This document shows positions 41,391 through 49,663 of a stretch of 64,000 nucleotides of DNA, piece after piece. Within the stretch, counting starts at the first letter, position 1; each line of letters starts with the position of its first letter. The notes below the pieces were generated by a model that made no database searches, was not told where the DNA came from, and saw only the letters and a list, made by a program, of their open reading frames with translations. Source of the stretch: Croceivirga thetidis (GTDB lineage Bacteria; Bacteroidota; Bacteroidia; Flavobacteriales; Flavobacteriaceae); NCBI RefSeq assembly GCF_012272815.1, contig NZ_JAAWWL010000001.1, forward strand, positions 1,365,146-1,429,145, written 5' to 3'. Position numbers and translations under genes: made by a program.

Positions 41391-42212
41391 ATGGAAAAGA
41401 AGGTTTGGTTTATTACAGGAATTTCAAGTGGACTGGGAGAAGCAATTGCAAACAAGGTTATGGAATCGGGTGATTTCGTAATCGGTACATTTAGAAAACA
41501 GGAACAGGTTCAGGCTTTTAACGGTAAGAATTCCGGAAAGGGTAGGGCTGTATTATTGGATGTGACTGATTACGCGACCATGGAAAAATTGGTTTCAGAA
41601 ATAGCGGCCATTGACGTTCTTGTGAACAATGCCGGAATGGGCTTTGTTGGTGCTATCGAAGAAAGTAGTCTAAAGGAGGTCAGAGCAGTCTTTGAGGCCA
41701 ATTTTTTTGGCGTACTCAAACTCACACAATTGGTCTTGCCGAAAATGAGGGCTCAAAGTAGCGGTCATATCGTACAAATTTCATCACATGGTGGCTTTAA
41801 GGCATTTGCAGGTTTTGGCATTTATAATGCGAGTAAGTTTGCCTTGGAAGGTTTCAGCGAAGCATTGGCACAAGAAGTACAACCCCTAGGTATTAAGACC
41901 ATAATCGTAGAACCTGGGCCGTTCAGAACAAACTTCGCCGCTTCAGGCCTTGGTGAAGCGAAAAACATCATTGATGATTACAACCAAACAGCAGGCAATT
42001 TTAGAAATAGATTAAAGGGGGTGAACGGAAAACAAGAAGGACATCCGGAAAAGGCAGCTCTGGCAATTATTAATGCTGTAAATTCTGAAAACAATACATT
42101 GCGTTTGCCATTGGGCAAGATTCCCTTATCGACCATGAAAATGAAGTTGGACAGTGTTTTGAATGATTTGGAAGCAAATCGAAAAATAGCTGAAGCAGCT
42201 GTTTTTGATTAA
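41391..42212 (+). CDS. Short-chain dehydrogenase/reductase
   Basis: A classical SDR of 273 residues. The cofactor motif TGISSGLG, NNAG near 85, the catalytic Ser in VQISSHGG, and YNASK (Tyr and Lys of the catalytic set) are all present. The substrate is unknown. I chose the ATG at 41391 (MEKKVWFITG); upstream in-frame codons run into the -7 box. It is probably controlled by the Crp/Fnr-type regulator just before it. The stop overlaps the converging LpxR-like gene by four bases. Confidence 0.92.
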   Translation: MEKKVWFITGISSGLGEAIANKVMESGDFVIGTFRKQEQVQAFNGKNSGKGRAVLLDVTDYATMEKLVSEIAAIDVLVNNAGMGFVGAIEESSLKEVRAVFEANFFGVLKLTQLVLPKMRAQSSGHIVQISSHGGFKAFAGFGIYNASKFALEGFSEALAQEVQPLGIKTIIVEPGPFRTNFAASGLGEAKNIIDDYNQTAGNFRNRLKGVNGKQEGHPEKAALAIINAVNSENNTLRLPLGKIPLSTMKMKLDSVLNDLEANRKIAEAAVFD

Positions 42213-43129
42213 AAACTAAGCGCATAGCTAAGTTGAAAATAAATATGGTTTCTAGCTTCAGGAGTTTCTTTTGAGTTATAACGAACACCAACCTTATAGT
42301 CATTTCGGTCAAAACGGTGATTAAAATCAAAACCCAATCGTAAAAGGGAATTCTCAATTTCTCCAAGAACGGGAGAATCATCACTAAATCCATTCCCTTC
42401 AATAAGACCATTCCAAAATACTTGGCGATATCCGAATCGAAGTGAAAAATAGATTTCACGCTCATTGCTCCCTATTCGGTTGTAGGCAATGCTTTGACCG
42501 ATTGAATTTCTCCTACCGAAGAATAAAATTGCCTCAGATTCCGCGAATACATCCCGAGATCCCACCGCTATAGTTGGGTTTAATGCAATTCTAACACCAA
42601 AAGGATTTGGAGCTATGGTCCATTCTTTGACATATGAACCATATAGGTTCAGATGAAAGGAATCATTCAATTCTTGAATCCATAAAGGGCCATCTGAAAT
42701 GGCAATCGTTCTATGGTACCAACGTTGAAAACCACCTGCTCCGGAGTTGGGTCCTGCAATACCTAATAATAAATCAGTTGAAAAAAGTTGTTTGCCTTTT
42801 GCAATCGACCATGAGGTTCTAAGTCCTAAGAAGCCCGCATAAGGCCTATCAAATTCATCTGGATTCGTAGATTGGGTTTGTGCTGGGGTATATACTTCTT
42901 GACCCAATTGAAAATCCAATTGTTCATTTTCAGTAAAGAAGCCTTTGCCAAGTTTTTTTCTGTAGATAAGGTAAAGTCCAGAAGAATAATAACGATCGGT
43001 CAAAGTGAAAAAGTCATTATCATGACGCAATTCAAATTGTGTAGAAAGAGAATCAGTCGGATATGTTCGTTGGCCGATACATAATGTACTCGTAACAAAA
43101 AGCAAAAAAAGAAGGCAGCCTTTTACCAT
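42209..43129 (-). CDS. LpxR-like outer-membrane lipid A deacylase (DUF2219)
   Basis: A 306-residue outer-membrane barrel with signal peptide MVKGCLLFLLFVTSTLCIGQ. LRHDNDFFTLTDRYYSSGLYL (Asn, Asp and Thr-Asp-Arg-Tyr) and FDRPYAGFL match the LpxR/DUF2219 pattern; LpxR removes the 3'-acyloxyacyl group of lipid A. The C-terminus ends in Phe as expected for barrels. The first codons coincide with a 14-bp terminator-type hairpin whose loop contains the ATG, so expression is probably low or conditional. Confidence 0.85.
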   Translation of the reverse strand: MVKGCLLFLLFVTSTLCIGQRTYPTDSLSTQFELRHDNDFFTLTDRYYSSGLYLIYRKKLGKGFFTENEQLDFQLGQEVYTPAQTQSTNPDEFDRPYAGFLGLRTSWSIAKGKQLFSTDLLLGIAGPNSGAGGFQRWYHRTIAISDGPLWIQELNDSFHLNLYGSYVKEWTIAPNPFGVRIALNPTIAVGSRDVFAESEAILFFGRRNSIGQSIAYNRIGSNEREIYFSLRFGYRQVFWNGLIEGNGFSDDSPVLGEIENSLLRLGFDFNHRFDRNDYKVGVRYNSKETPEARNHIYFQLSYALSF

Positions 43130-43155
43130 TATGCAATGATATAAAAAGCTGCCTT
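43101..43155 (-). terminator. Terminator after ferritin, overlapping the LpxR-like start codon
   Basis: On the minus strand AAGGCAGCTTTTTA pairs with TAAAAGGCTGCCTT over 14 bp with one G-T wobble. The 16-base loop holds the ATG of the next gene. CTTTTTTT follows directly and is read as codons of the signal peptide. Confidence 0.85.
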
Positions 43156-43175
43156 TAAAATGTATGTTTTTAGGG

Positions 43176-43697
43176 TTACCCTTCTATCCAGTCCCCAACT
43201 TTATCATCGATCATTTGTCTACCAACACCTTCCATGCCTGTTATCTCAATCATATCAAGAATATCTCTGATGGTGTTTTCTTCTTCAACCTGCTCAAGGA
43301 TAAACCAATCTAAAAAACGCTCGGTAGTGATATCCACTGATTCACGAGCTTTCTTAACGATATTTTTAATGGATTCGGTCACCTTAATTTCATGGTTTAA
43401 GGCCGATTCAAAAATATCCTTGATAGAAGAAAATTCATGGTTAATTCCTGAAATTTCCGGAGAAATCGGATTACCGCCAGTGTCAACCAAAAAATGAAAG
43501 ATTTTCATCATGTGTTCGCGCTCTTCTTCAGATTGCTTAAAGAAGAATTTAGCACTTGTAAAAAATCCATTTTGTTCACACCAAGAGGCCATTGCCAAAT
43601 AAGAGGCAGAAGCATGAGCCTCCATTTTTATTTGTCCGTTGAGTAAATCCATTGACTCAACTTGTATGCTTAATTGTTGTCTTGCAACGTCGTTCAT
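43176..43697 (-). CDS. Ferritin
   Basis: A 173-residue iron-storage protein of the non-haem FtnA type. Ferroxidase ligands are visible: Glu26 (KMEAHAS), Glu59 and His62 (EEEREHMMK), and later Glu and Gln in LEQVEEE. The four-helix layout is complete. Its gene ends just before the LpxR-like gene and shares with it a terminator hairpin. A minus-strand TAATTTTG box at 43719-43726 is a plausible -7 element. Iron-responsive regulation is likely but no Fur box was seen. Confidence 0.94.
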   Translation of the reverse strand: MNDVARQQLSIQVESMDLLNGQIKMEAHASASYLAMASWCEQNGFFTSAKFFFKQSEEEREHMMKIFHFLVDTGGNPISPEISGINHEFSSIKDIFESALNHEIKVTESIKNIVKKARESVDITTERFLDWFILEQVEEENTIRDILDMIEITGMEGVGRQMIDDKVGDWIEG

Positions 43698-43806
43698 AGC
43701 TTAATAAATTTTATTTATCAAAATTACGAAATCTATAGATATTCTAGTGGGGCCTAACTAATTTATAGTTGGTTTTAGACTGGTTAAAAATAACAGTATT
43801 AATGCT

Positions 43807-44127
43807 TTAGATTGCAAGTGATATAGGACTCTGAGATAGCCCCATCGAGATAAATGCATTTTGTAATAACTGCTTTAAATCGACTAATTCAGCTGTAGAA
43901 ACCAAAAACAGGTGTTGGTGATTGCAAACGGTAAGAATTTTGAAATCATGAGGGTTGGATTCATCATAGAACAAAGAATCCAGTTCAATAGTGTTAAGTT
44001 TTTGTCGAAGGGCCAGTAACTGACAAAAAGAAAGACGAACCCTTTTCTCTTGAAAATCTAGGTAGAAGCAACGCTCTTCGGTTGCTTCTCGCAATGCATA
44101 ATATCGTGTGCTTTCCAACAAAAACAT
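43807..44127 (-). CDS. Unknown 106-residue protein
   Basis: A soluble protein without signal peptide or membrane helix. It has a strand-rich first half (ERCFYLDFQEKRVRLSFCQLLALRQKL) and a stretch with clustered His and Cys (ILTVCNHQHLFLV, about 64-76) that might bind metal, although the spacing fits no motif I know. It lies between ferritin and the Lrp-type regulator on the same strand. The function is unknown. Confidence 0.55.
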   Translation of the reverse strand: MFLLESTRYYALREATEERCFYLDFQEKRVRLSFCQLLALRQKLNTIELDSLFYDESNPHDFKILTVCNHQHLFLVSTAELVDLKQLLQNAFISMGLSQSPISLAI

Positions 44128-44163
44128 TGAGGCAAATATAATGCTTATTTAGACTCAATCAAG

Positions 44164-44634
44164 TTAAATTTTCAACTGACGGTCAATCTGTTGGTCCAAT
44201 GAAATAAAGGTTTCTGTTCGCGAAACACCTTCAATTTGCTGAATTTTCTTGTTAAGTACATGCATTAAATGCTCATTATCCTTGCACAAGACCTTAATAA
44301 GTATTGACCAATTACCTGTGGTATAATGGCATTCCAAGACCTCCGGAATTTTTTCCAGTGCTGCCACTGCTTGCGGATTGCTCATTGCACGATCTAAGAA
44401 TATTCCGATATAGGCTAGTGTGGTGTAACCCAAAATTCTTGGGTTGAGCACGAATTTAGAGCCGGCCAATAAGCCAGAATTTTCTAATTTTCGTAGTCTT
44501 TGATGAATCGCAGCTCCTGAGATACCAATATTTCTTGCAATTTCAAGTATGGGCCTTCTGGCATCTTCCATTAAGAACCTCAATATTCTTTTATCGATAC
44601 CATCGATTTTCAAATTAGAATTAGATGATTTCAT
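44164..44634 (-). CDS. Lrp/AsnC-family transcriptional regulator
   Basis: A 156-residue feast/famine regulator. The N-terminal helix-turn-helix is DGIDKRILRFLMEDARRPILEIARNIGISGAAIHQRLRKL (about 11-50). The C-terminal RAM domain (about 70-150) has HYTTGNWSILIKVLCKDNEHL, the usual amino-acid-sensing fold. I chose the ATG at 44634; a TTG at 44649 lies inside a palindrome. It follows a saccharopine-dehydrogenase-type gene by 49 bases, so lysine or a related amino acid may be its effector. Confidence 0.92.
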   Translation of the reverse strand: MKSSNSNLKIDGIDKRILRFLMEDARRPILEIARNIGISGAAIHQRLRKLENSGLLAGSKFVLNPRILGYTTLAYIGIFLDRAMSNPQAVAALEKIPEVLECHYTTGNWSILIKVLCKDNEHLMHVLNKKIQQIEGVSRTETFISLDQQIDRQLKI

Positions 44635-44641
44635 CTTTAAA

Positions 44642-44658
44642 ACTTTCAATTTGAAAGT
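44642..44658. promoter_or_regulatory. Palindrome at the Lrp promoter
   Basis: ACTTTCAA-T-TTGAAAGT is a perfect 17-base palindrome, 8 to 24 bases before the Lrp start codon. A minus-strand TATCTTTA box directly precedes it (44658-44665). The location fits autorepression. Confidence 0.5.
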
Positions 44659-44683
44659 AAAGATATAATAAGGCTTTCAGATA

Positions 44684-46057
44684 TTAACCAGCAATCGAAT
44701 CCGGATTATAACCTAGATAGGGTACTTGAAATTCATTGAATTTGATACCGTATTCTTTGAGTTCGCCTAAAATTGGTTCATAAATTTCTTTTGTTATTGG
44801 TATCTGCACACCGGGAGCTTTGATTTTACCATTAAGGATGTTCAAACTAGCTATTGCAACGGGTAAACCGACCGTTTTTGACATTGCAGTGTGTGTTTTA
44901 TTCTCCCCGAGCACAACAACGTTGGCATCCAACTGCTTTTTAACACCATCCAATTCATAACCGAACTTATGATACATTACGATCATATCTTTTTCATCAT
45001 CGCCAAGCGTCCAGCTATTTTCGAGGATAAATTGTAAAGCTTGGGCCGGGGTTGCCCCCTCAATTAGGATGGTTTTTTCAGAGGAAAATATATCCAGTTC
45101 TTCCAATTTACCCCACATAATATCATCTTGATCAATTTTGAGATAATGGCGAAGTTTGAGTTCAACCGAATCTGTTGGGGAATAAGGTAGAAATAGGTTA
45201 ACAAAGTCGCGATACGACATGCCCATCGAATTTTCTATACTGTAGCTATCATCGGTCATTCCCAATTGTACAAACATGTTCCAAGCTTTGGAAAAGCCTA
45301 CGCGACGCATAGTTCCCCGATAAAGTGTCAAGACATTTTGAAGACCATAAGCTTCTCGATACCAAAGGGAATCGCGGTTTGCATAAGCTTCAAACCTCCC
45401 GTATCCCTCAATATCCAAGAATTCAGTCCTGCGGAACAATTTGTGATATGGAATATACTTGTACGTGCCCTCTTGAATAAATTTAGCAGCCCCACCTTGG
45501 CCGGCTACAACAACATTTCTCGGATTCCAAGTGAATTTATAATTCCAGAGATTGTTGTCGTCTTGAGGCGCTACCAATCCCCCTGTAAACGATTCGAACA
45601 ATAGCAATTTGCCGCCCTTTGCACGAATTCGATCAATAACTTCCATGGCGCTCATGTGGTCAAGACCAGGATCAAGACCTATCTCATTCATGAATACAAG
45701 TCCTGCATTTTTGACTTGGGCATCCATCTTTTTTAGGTCCTCGCTAACGTAAGAAGCCGTTACCAAGTGCTTTTTATTTAGCAGGCAATCCTGTGCTACT
45801 TTGCCATGCATTCTTGCTGGAAGCATTGAAACAACAATATCAGCATTTGCAATATGAGAAGTCCTTGATGATTCATCACTTATATCTAGATGGACCACCG
45901 TACAATTCTCATGGTTTTTTAGTCGTTCCGGAATATTTTCAGGATTCAGGTCGGCAATAATTAATCGTAGGTTTTCTTTGATGGATTGATCTAAAAAGTA
46001 ATCCATCAAATGAGCAGTGGATTTACCAGCACCGATAACTAAAATTTTTCTAGGCAT
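44684..46057 (-). CDS. Saccharopine dehydrogenase-family enzyme
   Basis: A 457-residue NAD(P)-dependent enzyme. The Rossmann motif ILVIGAGKSTAHLMDYFL opens the protein, and GLDPGLDHMSAMEVID (about 128-143) and ESFTGGLVAP (about 156-165) are signatures of saccharopine dehydrogenase (glutamate-forming) and related enzymes. It would convert saccharopine to aminoadipate semialdehyde and glutamate in lysine breakdown. The Lrp-type regulator gene follows it. A lysine-ketoglutarate reductase partner is not in the window. Confidence 0.88.
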   Translation of the reverse strand: MPRKILVIGAGKSTAHLMDYFLDQSIKENLRLIIADLNPENIPERLKNHENCTVVHLDISDESSRTSHIANADIVVSMLPARMHGKVAQDCLLNKKHLVTASYVSEDLKKMDAQVKNAGLVFMNEIGLDPGLDHMSAMEVIDRIRAKGGKLLLFESFTGGLVAPQDDNNLWNYKFTWNPRNVVVAGQGGAAKFIQEGTYKYIPYHKLFRRTEFLDIEGYGRFEAYANRDSLWYREAYGLQNVLTLYRGTMRRVGFSKAWNMFVQLGMTDDSYSIENSMGMSYRDFVNLFLPYSPTDSVELKLRHYLKIDQDDIMWGKLEELDIFSSEKTILIEGATPAQALQFILENSWTLGDDEKDMIVMYHKFGYELDGVKKQLDANVVVLGENKTHTAMSKTVGLPVAIASLNILNGKIKAPGVQIPITKEIYEPILGELKEYGIKFNEFQVPYLGYNPDSIAG

Positions 46058-46136
46058 AGGTTTAGTTTACTTTTGTAAAACGAAATTCTAAAGTATCAAA
46101 TTGTTATATTTTTTAATTATTTAACTTAAAAAAGTT

Positions 46137-46520
46137 ATGAATAAAACAATTTTAGTAACAGGGCTAGTATTCGGACTCTTAGCTGTCGTAATTGGAGCTT
46201 TTGGCGCCCATGGACTGAAAAAAGTTCTATCACCGGAAGAACTGAACACTTTTGAAACAGGGGTGAAATACCAAATGTACCATGCCCTTTTCTTGATATT
46301 CTTAAGTTTACTCACAGTGGCGGGCGATGGCACCAAAAGATGGGTGTTTTACTTAATAACCCTCGGAGTGCTATTGTTCTCTTTCTCAATTTATCTTTTG
46401 GCAACTAATAGTTTGACAAGTTTTGATTTCAGAAAAATTGGATTTGTAACACCAATTGGTGGAACTTTGCTAATTTTTGGTTGGGGACTTCTCCTTTTTC
46501 GCATTTTAACCAAAAATTGA
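46137..46520 (+). CDS. DUF423 membrane protein
   Basis: A 127-residue protein with four membrane helices (about 5-22, 47-62, 72-92 and 102-124). The conserved GAFGAHGLKK and FETGVKYQMYHAL stretches define DUF423 (YgdD-like). The function is unknown. It is divergent from the saccharopine dehydrogenase gene and precedes pckA, which has its own likely promoter. Confidence 0.92.
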   Translation: MNKTILVTGLVFGLLAVVIGAFGAHGLKKVLSPEELNTFETGVKYQMYHALFLIFLSLLTVAGDGTKRWVFYLITLGVLLFSFSIYLLATNSLTSFDFRKIGFVTPIGGTLLIFGWGLLLFRILTKN

Positions 46521-46563
46521 ATCTGAACAGCAATATTTTCAAGGCCGAGGGGTTATAATTTTT

Positions 46564-46571
46564 TAGTTTTG
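46564..46571 (+). promoter_or_regulatory. -7 box for pckA
   Basis: TAGTTTTG fits TAnnTTTG and lies 21 bases before the ATG at 46593. No clear -33 element. Confidence 0.4.
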
Positions 46572-46592
46572 CACTCAAATAAACAATCTTTT

Positions 46593-48209
46593 ATGAGTAA
46601 TTCCACCGCAATTACGAAAACGATTTCGCTTACGAACTACGGAATCAAACACAACAACATTAAATATCAACTTACGCCTGACGAATTACATCAGATAACA
46701 ATTGATAACGAATTAGGGGTGGCCTCTTCCTTGGGGGCGCTTGCCGTAAATACGGGCGAGTTCACTGGTCGCTCCCCGAGGGATCGTTTTATTGTGAAAG
46801 ATGAAGTCACAAAAGACAAAATTTGGTGGGGAGACATCAATATTCCTTTTGAACCTCAATCCTTTGATAAGTTATATGACAAGGTCATTTCTTACTTAAA
46901 CGAAAAGGAGCTATTCGTTCGAGATGCGTACGCATGTGCTGATCCATTGTACAAGATGAATATTCGGGTAATCAATGAATACCCTTGGTCAAATATGTTC
47001 TCTTACAATATGTTCTTGCGGCCTACAGAAGAGGAACTTCAATCTTTTGACCCAGAATGGACGGTAGTCAATGCTCCCGGATTCATGGCGGATGCCAAAA
47101 TCGATGGTACTCGTCAGCATAATTTTGCTATTTTGAATTTCACCAGAAAAATAGCATTGGTAGGAGGTACCGGATATACCGGTGAAATCAAAAAAGGTAT
47201 TTTTTCAGCTTTAAATTTTATTCTACCGACTTTTAAAAATGTTTTGCCAATGCATTGCTCCGCTAACATTGGTGAAGACGGCGACACTGCAATATTTTTT
47301 GGGTTATCGGGAACAGGGAAAACGACGCTGTCGACCGACCCAAACAGAAAGCTTATTGGGGATGATGAGCACGGTTGGACTCCTGAGAATTCGGTTTTCA
47401 ATTTTGAAGGAGGGTGTTATGCAAAAGTTATCAATCTATCTTCTGAAAAAGAGCCTGAAATTTATGGAGCCATTAAAAAAGGTGCCATATTAGAAAATGT
47501 GATTATGGACGATGCCGGAAACGTAGATTTTGGTGATACTTCCATCACCCAAAATACAAGGGTTAGTTATCCAATTTATCATATTGAAAATATTCAACAG
47601 CCCTCAATCGGTAAGAATGTCAAAAACATTTTCTTTTTAACGGCTGATGCTTTTGGGGTTTTACCTCCCATATCAAAATTAACCCCGGCCCAAGCAGCAT
47701 ATCATTTCATCTCTGGTTATACTGCAAAAGTTGCTGGAACCGAGGCAGGCGTAGTAGAACCACAACCTTCGTTTTCTGCTTGTTTTGGAGCACCATTTAT
47801 GCCTTTGCACCCAACGGTTTATGCTGAGATGTTAAGTAAAAAAATGCAAGAATCCGGGGTGGATGTGTGGCTCATCAATACAGGTTGGACAGGCGGTCCT
47901 TATGGAGTTGGTAAACGAATGGAACTAAAATACACTCGTGCTATGATAAGTGCCGCACTAAGTGGGGAGTTGGGATTGTATAATTATGATAACTACCATA
48001 TTCATTCGGTATTTGGTGTTGCGCAGCCTAGGGAATGTCCCGGTGTGCCTACATCTGTTTTGAGTCCCAGAACAACATGGAATGATGATGAGGCCTATTA
48101 CACCACGGCATTTAAATTGACAAATGCATTTCGGGAGAACTTTAAAAAGTTTGAGAATTACGCCAGCGAGGAGATTCGTCGCGGTGGTCCACAACGTTAT
48201 GCTTTCTAA
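46593..48209 (+). CDS. pckA: Phosphoenolpyruvate carboxykinase (ATP)
   Basis: A 538-residue enzyme linking oxaloacetate and phosphoenolpyruvate, used in gluconeogenesis and, in reverse, in anaplerotic CO2 fixation. FTGRSPRDRFIV, the P-loop GLSGTGKTTLSTDP and the metal-binding LIGDDEHGW are all intact, as is MHCSAN upstream. I chose the ATG at 46593 (MSNSTAITK), which follows the -7 box correctly. It ends at a perfect bidirectional terminator. Confidence 0.97.
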   Translation: MSNSTAITKTISLTNYGIKHNNIKYQLTPDELHQITIDNELGVASSLGALAVNTGEFTGRSPRDRFIVKDEVTKDKIWWGDINIPFEPQSFDKLYDKVISYLNEKELFVRDAYACADPLYKMNIRVINEYPWSNMFSYNMFLRPTEEELQSFDPEWTVVNAPGFMADAKIDGTRQHNFAILNFTRKIALVGGTGYTGEIKKGIFSALNFILPTFKNVLPMHCSANIGEDGDTAIFFGLSGTGKTTLSTDPNRKLIGDDEHGWTPENSVFNFEGGCYAKVINLSSEKEPEIYGAIKKGAILENVIMDDAGNVDFGDTSITQNTRVSYPIYHIENIQQPSIGKNVKNIFFLTADAFGVLPPISKLTPAQAAYHFISGYTAKVAGTEAGVVEPQPSFSACFGAPFMPLHPTVYAEMLSKKMQESGVDVWLINTGWTGGPYGVGKRMELKYTRAMISAALSGELGLYNYDNYHIHSVFGVAQPRECPGVPTSVLSPRTTWNDDEAYYTTAFKLTNAFRENFKKFENYASEEIRRGGPQRYAF

Positions 48210-48213
48210 TAAA

Positions 48214-48245
48214 AAAGGCCCGATATTAAATCGGGCCTTTTTTTA
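48214..48245. terminator. Bidirectional terminator between pckA and hemD
   Basis: A perfect 11-bp stem (AAAGGCCCGAT / ATCGGGCCTTT) with an ATTAA loop, T-run on the plus strand and A-run before it. It serves both converging genes. Confidence 0.95.
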
Positions 48246-48257
48246 TCTAATTATTTT

Positions 48258-49001
48258 TTACTTGTTGGCGTCAGAGATATATTTCTGTAACGCCATGGTC
48301 ATTGATGGCGTCTCAGGTGTAGGAGCCTTTATATCTATTCTAAGGCCTGCATCGGTTGCTGCTTTTACAGTGCTGTTACCGAATACTGCAATTCGAGTAT
48401 TGTTTTGCTCGAAATCAGGAAAGTTCTGCAACAATGACTCGATTCCTGAAGGGCTAAAGAAAACCAATACATCATAATATACATTTCTCAGATCCGAGAG
48501 ATCACTTATGACGGTCTTGTAAAAAATTCCTCTGGTCCAATCCACTTTTAATTCATCGAGTGTTTTTGGCACGTCGGCTTTCAACACATCTGATGATGGC
48601 AATAGAAATTTTTCGTCTTTGTATTTTTTGAACATTGGAGTCAAATCGCCGAATAGGCGCTTTCCAACATAAATTTTACGTTTGCGATAGACAACATATT
48701 TCTGCAAATAGTAGGCAACAGCTTCTGATTGGCAGAAATATTTCATGCTGTCAGGTACTTTAAATCGCATCTCTTCGGCAAGTCGAAAAAAGTGATCTAC
48801 TGAATTTCGGCTTGTGAGAATTATTGCAGTAAAATTCTTAAGGTCAATTTTCTGCTCACGCACTTCTTTTGCGGCAACGCCCTCAACATGAATGAACGGG
48901 CGAAAATCAACTTTTACCTTCTCTTTTTCAATAAGCCGTGAATAAGGGGAGTTCTCCATCTTCGGTTCTGGCTGCGAGACCAAAATCGTCTTTACTTTCA
49001 T
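48258..49001 (-). CDS. hemD: Uroporphyrinogen-III synthase
   Basis: A 247-residue HemD-fold protein that closes hydroxymethylbilane to uroporphyrinogen III in haem synthesis. The family is poorly conserved; here AIILTSRNSVDHFFRLAEE, VFFSPSGIESLLQNFP and IAVFGNSTVKAATDAGL mark the two lobes. I chose the ATG at 49001 over a TTG at 49010. It starts six bases after the DUF4271 gene ends, a pairing common in Bacteroidota. Confidence 0.88.
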   Translation of the reverse strand: MKVKTILVSQPEPKMENSPYSRLIEKEKVKVDFRPFIHVEGVAAKEVREQKIDLKNFTAIILTSRNSVDHFFRLAEEMRFKVPDSMKYFCQSEAVAYYLQKYVVYRKRKIYVGKRLFGDLTPMFKKYKDEKFLLPSSDVLKADVPKTLDELKVDWTRGIFYKTVISDLSDLRNVYYDVLVFFSPSGIESLLQNFPDFEQNNTRIAVFGNSTVKAATDAGLRIDIKAPTPETPSMTMALQKYISDANK

Positions 49002-49006
49002 ATGCT

Positions 49007-49663
49007 TCAACCTTTTAGATAGCTTGCAAAAATAACTAGGGGTGCAATTTCAAGTGCGCAAAGGTACAAAATAAAATACATAAAGCGGTTTTGTATTATA
49101 TTTTGATTCACATTGATCAGGGAGTAAATACAGCTGATATTAATGAGGATTATGAGGGCCAGTGCGAGGTATATTATCGATTTCGAATCAGGGAAAATAT
49201 ATGCGAGAAAAATATTGGCAATACAAGCTACAAAAGCACTATAATTAAAATAAGACTGCTTATTGAACATCAATTCTAAGATTTTCCCCTGAATATCAAA
49301 AATGAATCCCGCACATAGCTGGAGCACCATTTTAGAAAAAAGATATAATCCTAACCCAAACCCGAATAGAAGATAAACTTCCAAAAACTGAAATTCATCT
49401 TTTTCAGTGAAAGCTTTGGCAACCAAGTGTGCAAAAACAGAAAAATTCAATAATTGAAATAACAGATTACCGAAATGGAACCAGGAGCGCATTCGTCCTT
49501 TCTTGCTGTAAATGGTGACATATTTATTATTTATCGGTAAAATCATATAATTCGCGAATCGGGTTCGGTAAAAGAATCGAACAATGGTTATCATGATAAG
49601 CGAAAGAACCAATAGCAAGGTAATGGCATCAATTGAATTTAGATTTCGGCTAATTGCTTCCAT
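49007..49663 (-). CDS. DUF4271 membrane protein
   Basis: A 218-residue inner-membrane protein with about six helices and short loops. The family occurs in Bacteroidota directly before hemD; its role is unknown. It overlaps the end of the glycosyltransferase gene by 14 bases and leads into hemD, so the three form one transcription unit starting near 51340. Confidence 0.85.
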   Translation of the reverse strand: MEAISRNLNSIDAITLLLVLSLIMITIVRFFYRTRFANYMILPINNKYVTIYSKKGRMRSWFHFGNLLFQLLNFSVFAHLVAKAFTEKDEFQFLEVYLLFGFGLGLYLFSKMVLQLCAGFIFDIQGKILELMFNKQSYFNYSAFVACIANIFLAYIFPDSKSIIYLALALIILINISCIYSLINVNQNIIQNRFMYFILYLCALEIAPLVIFASYLKG

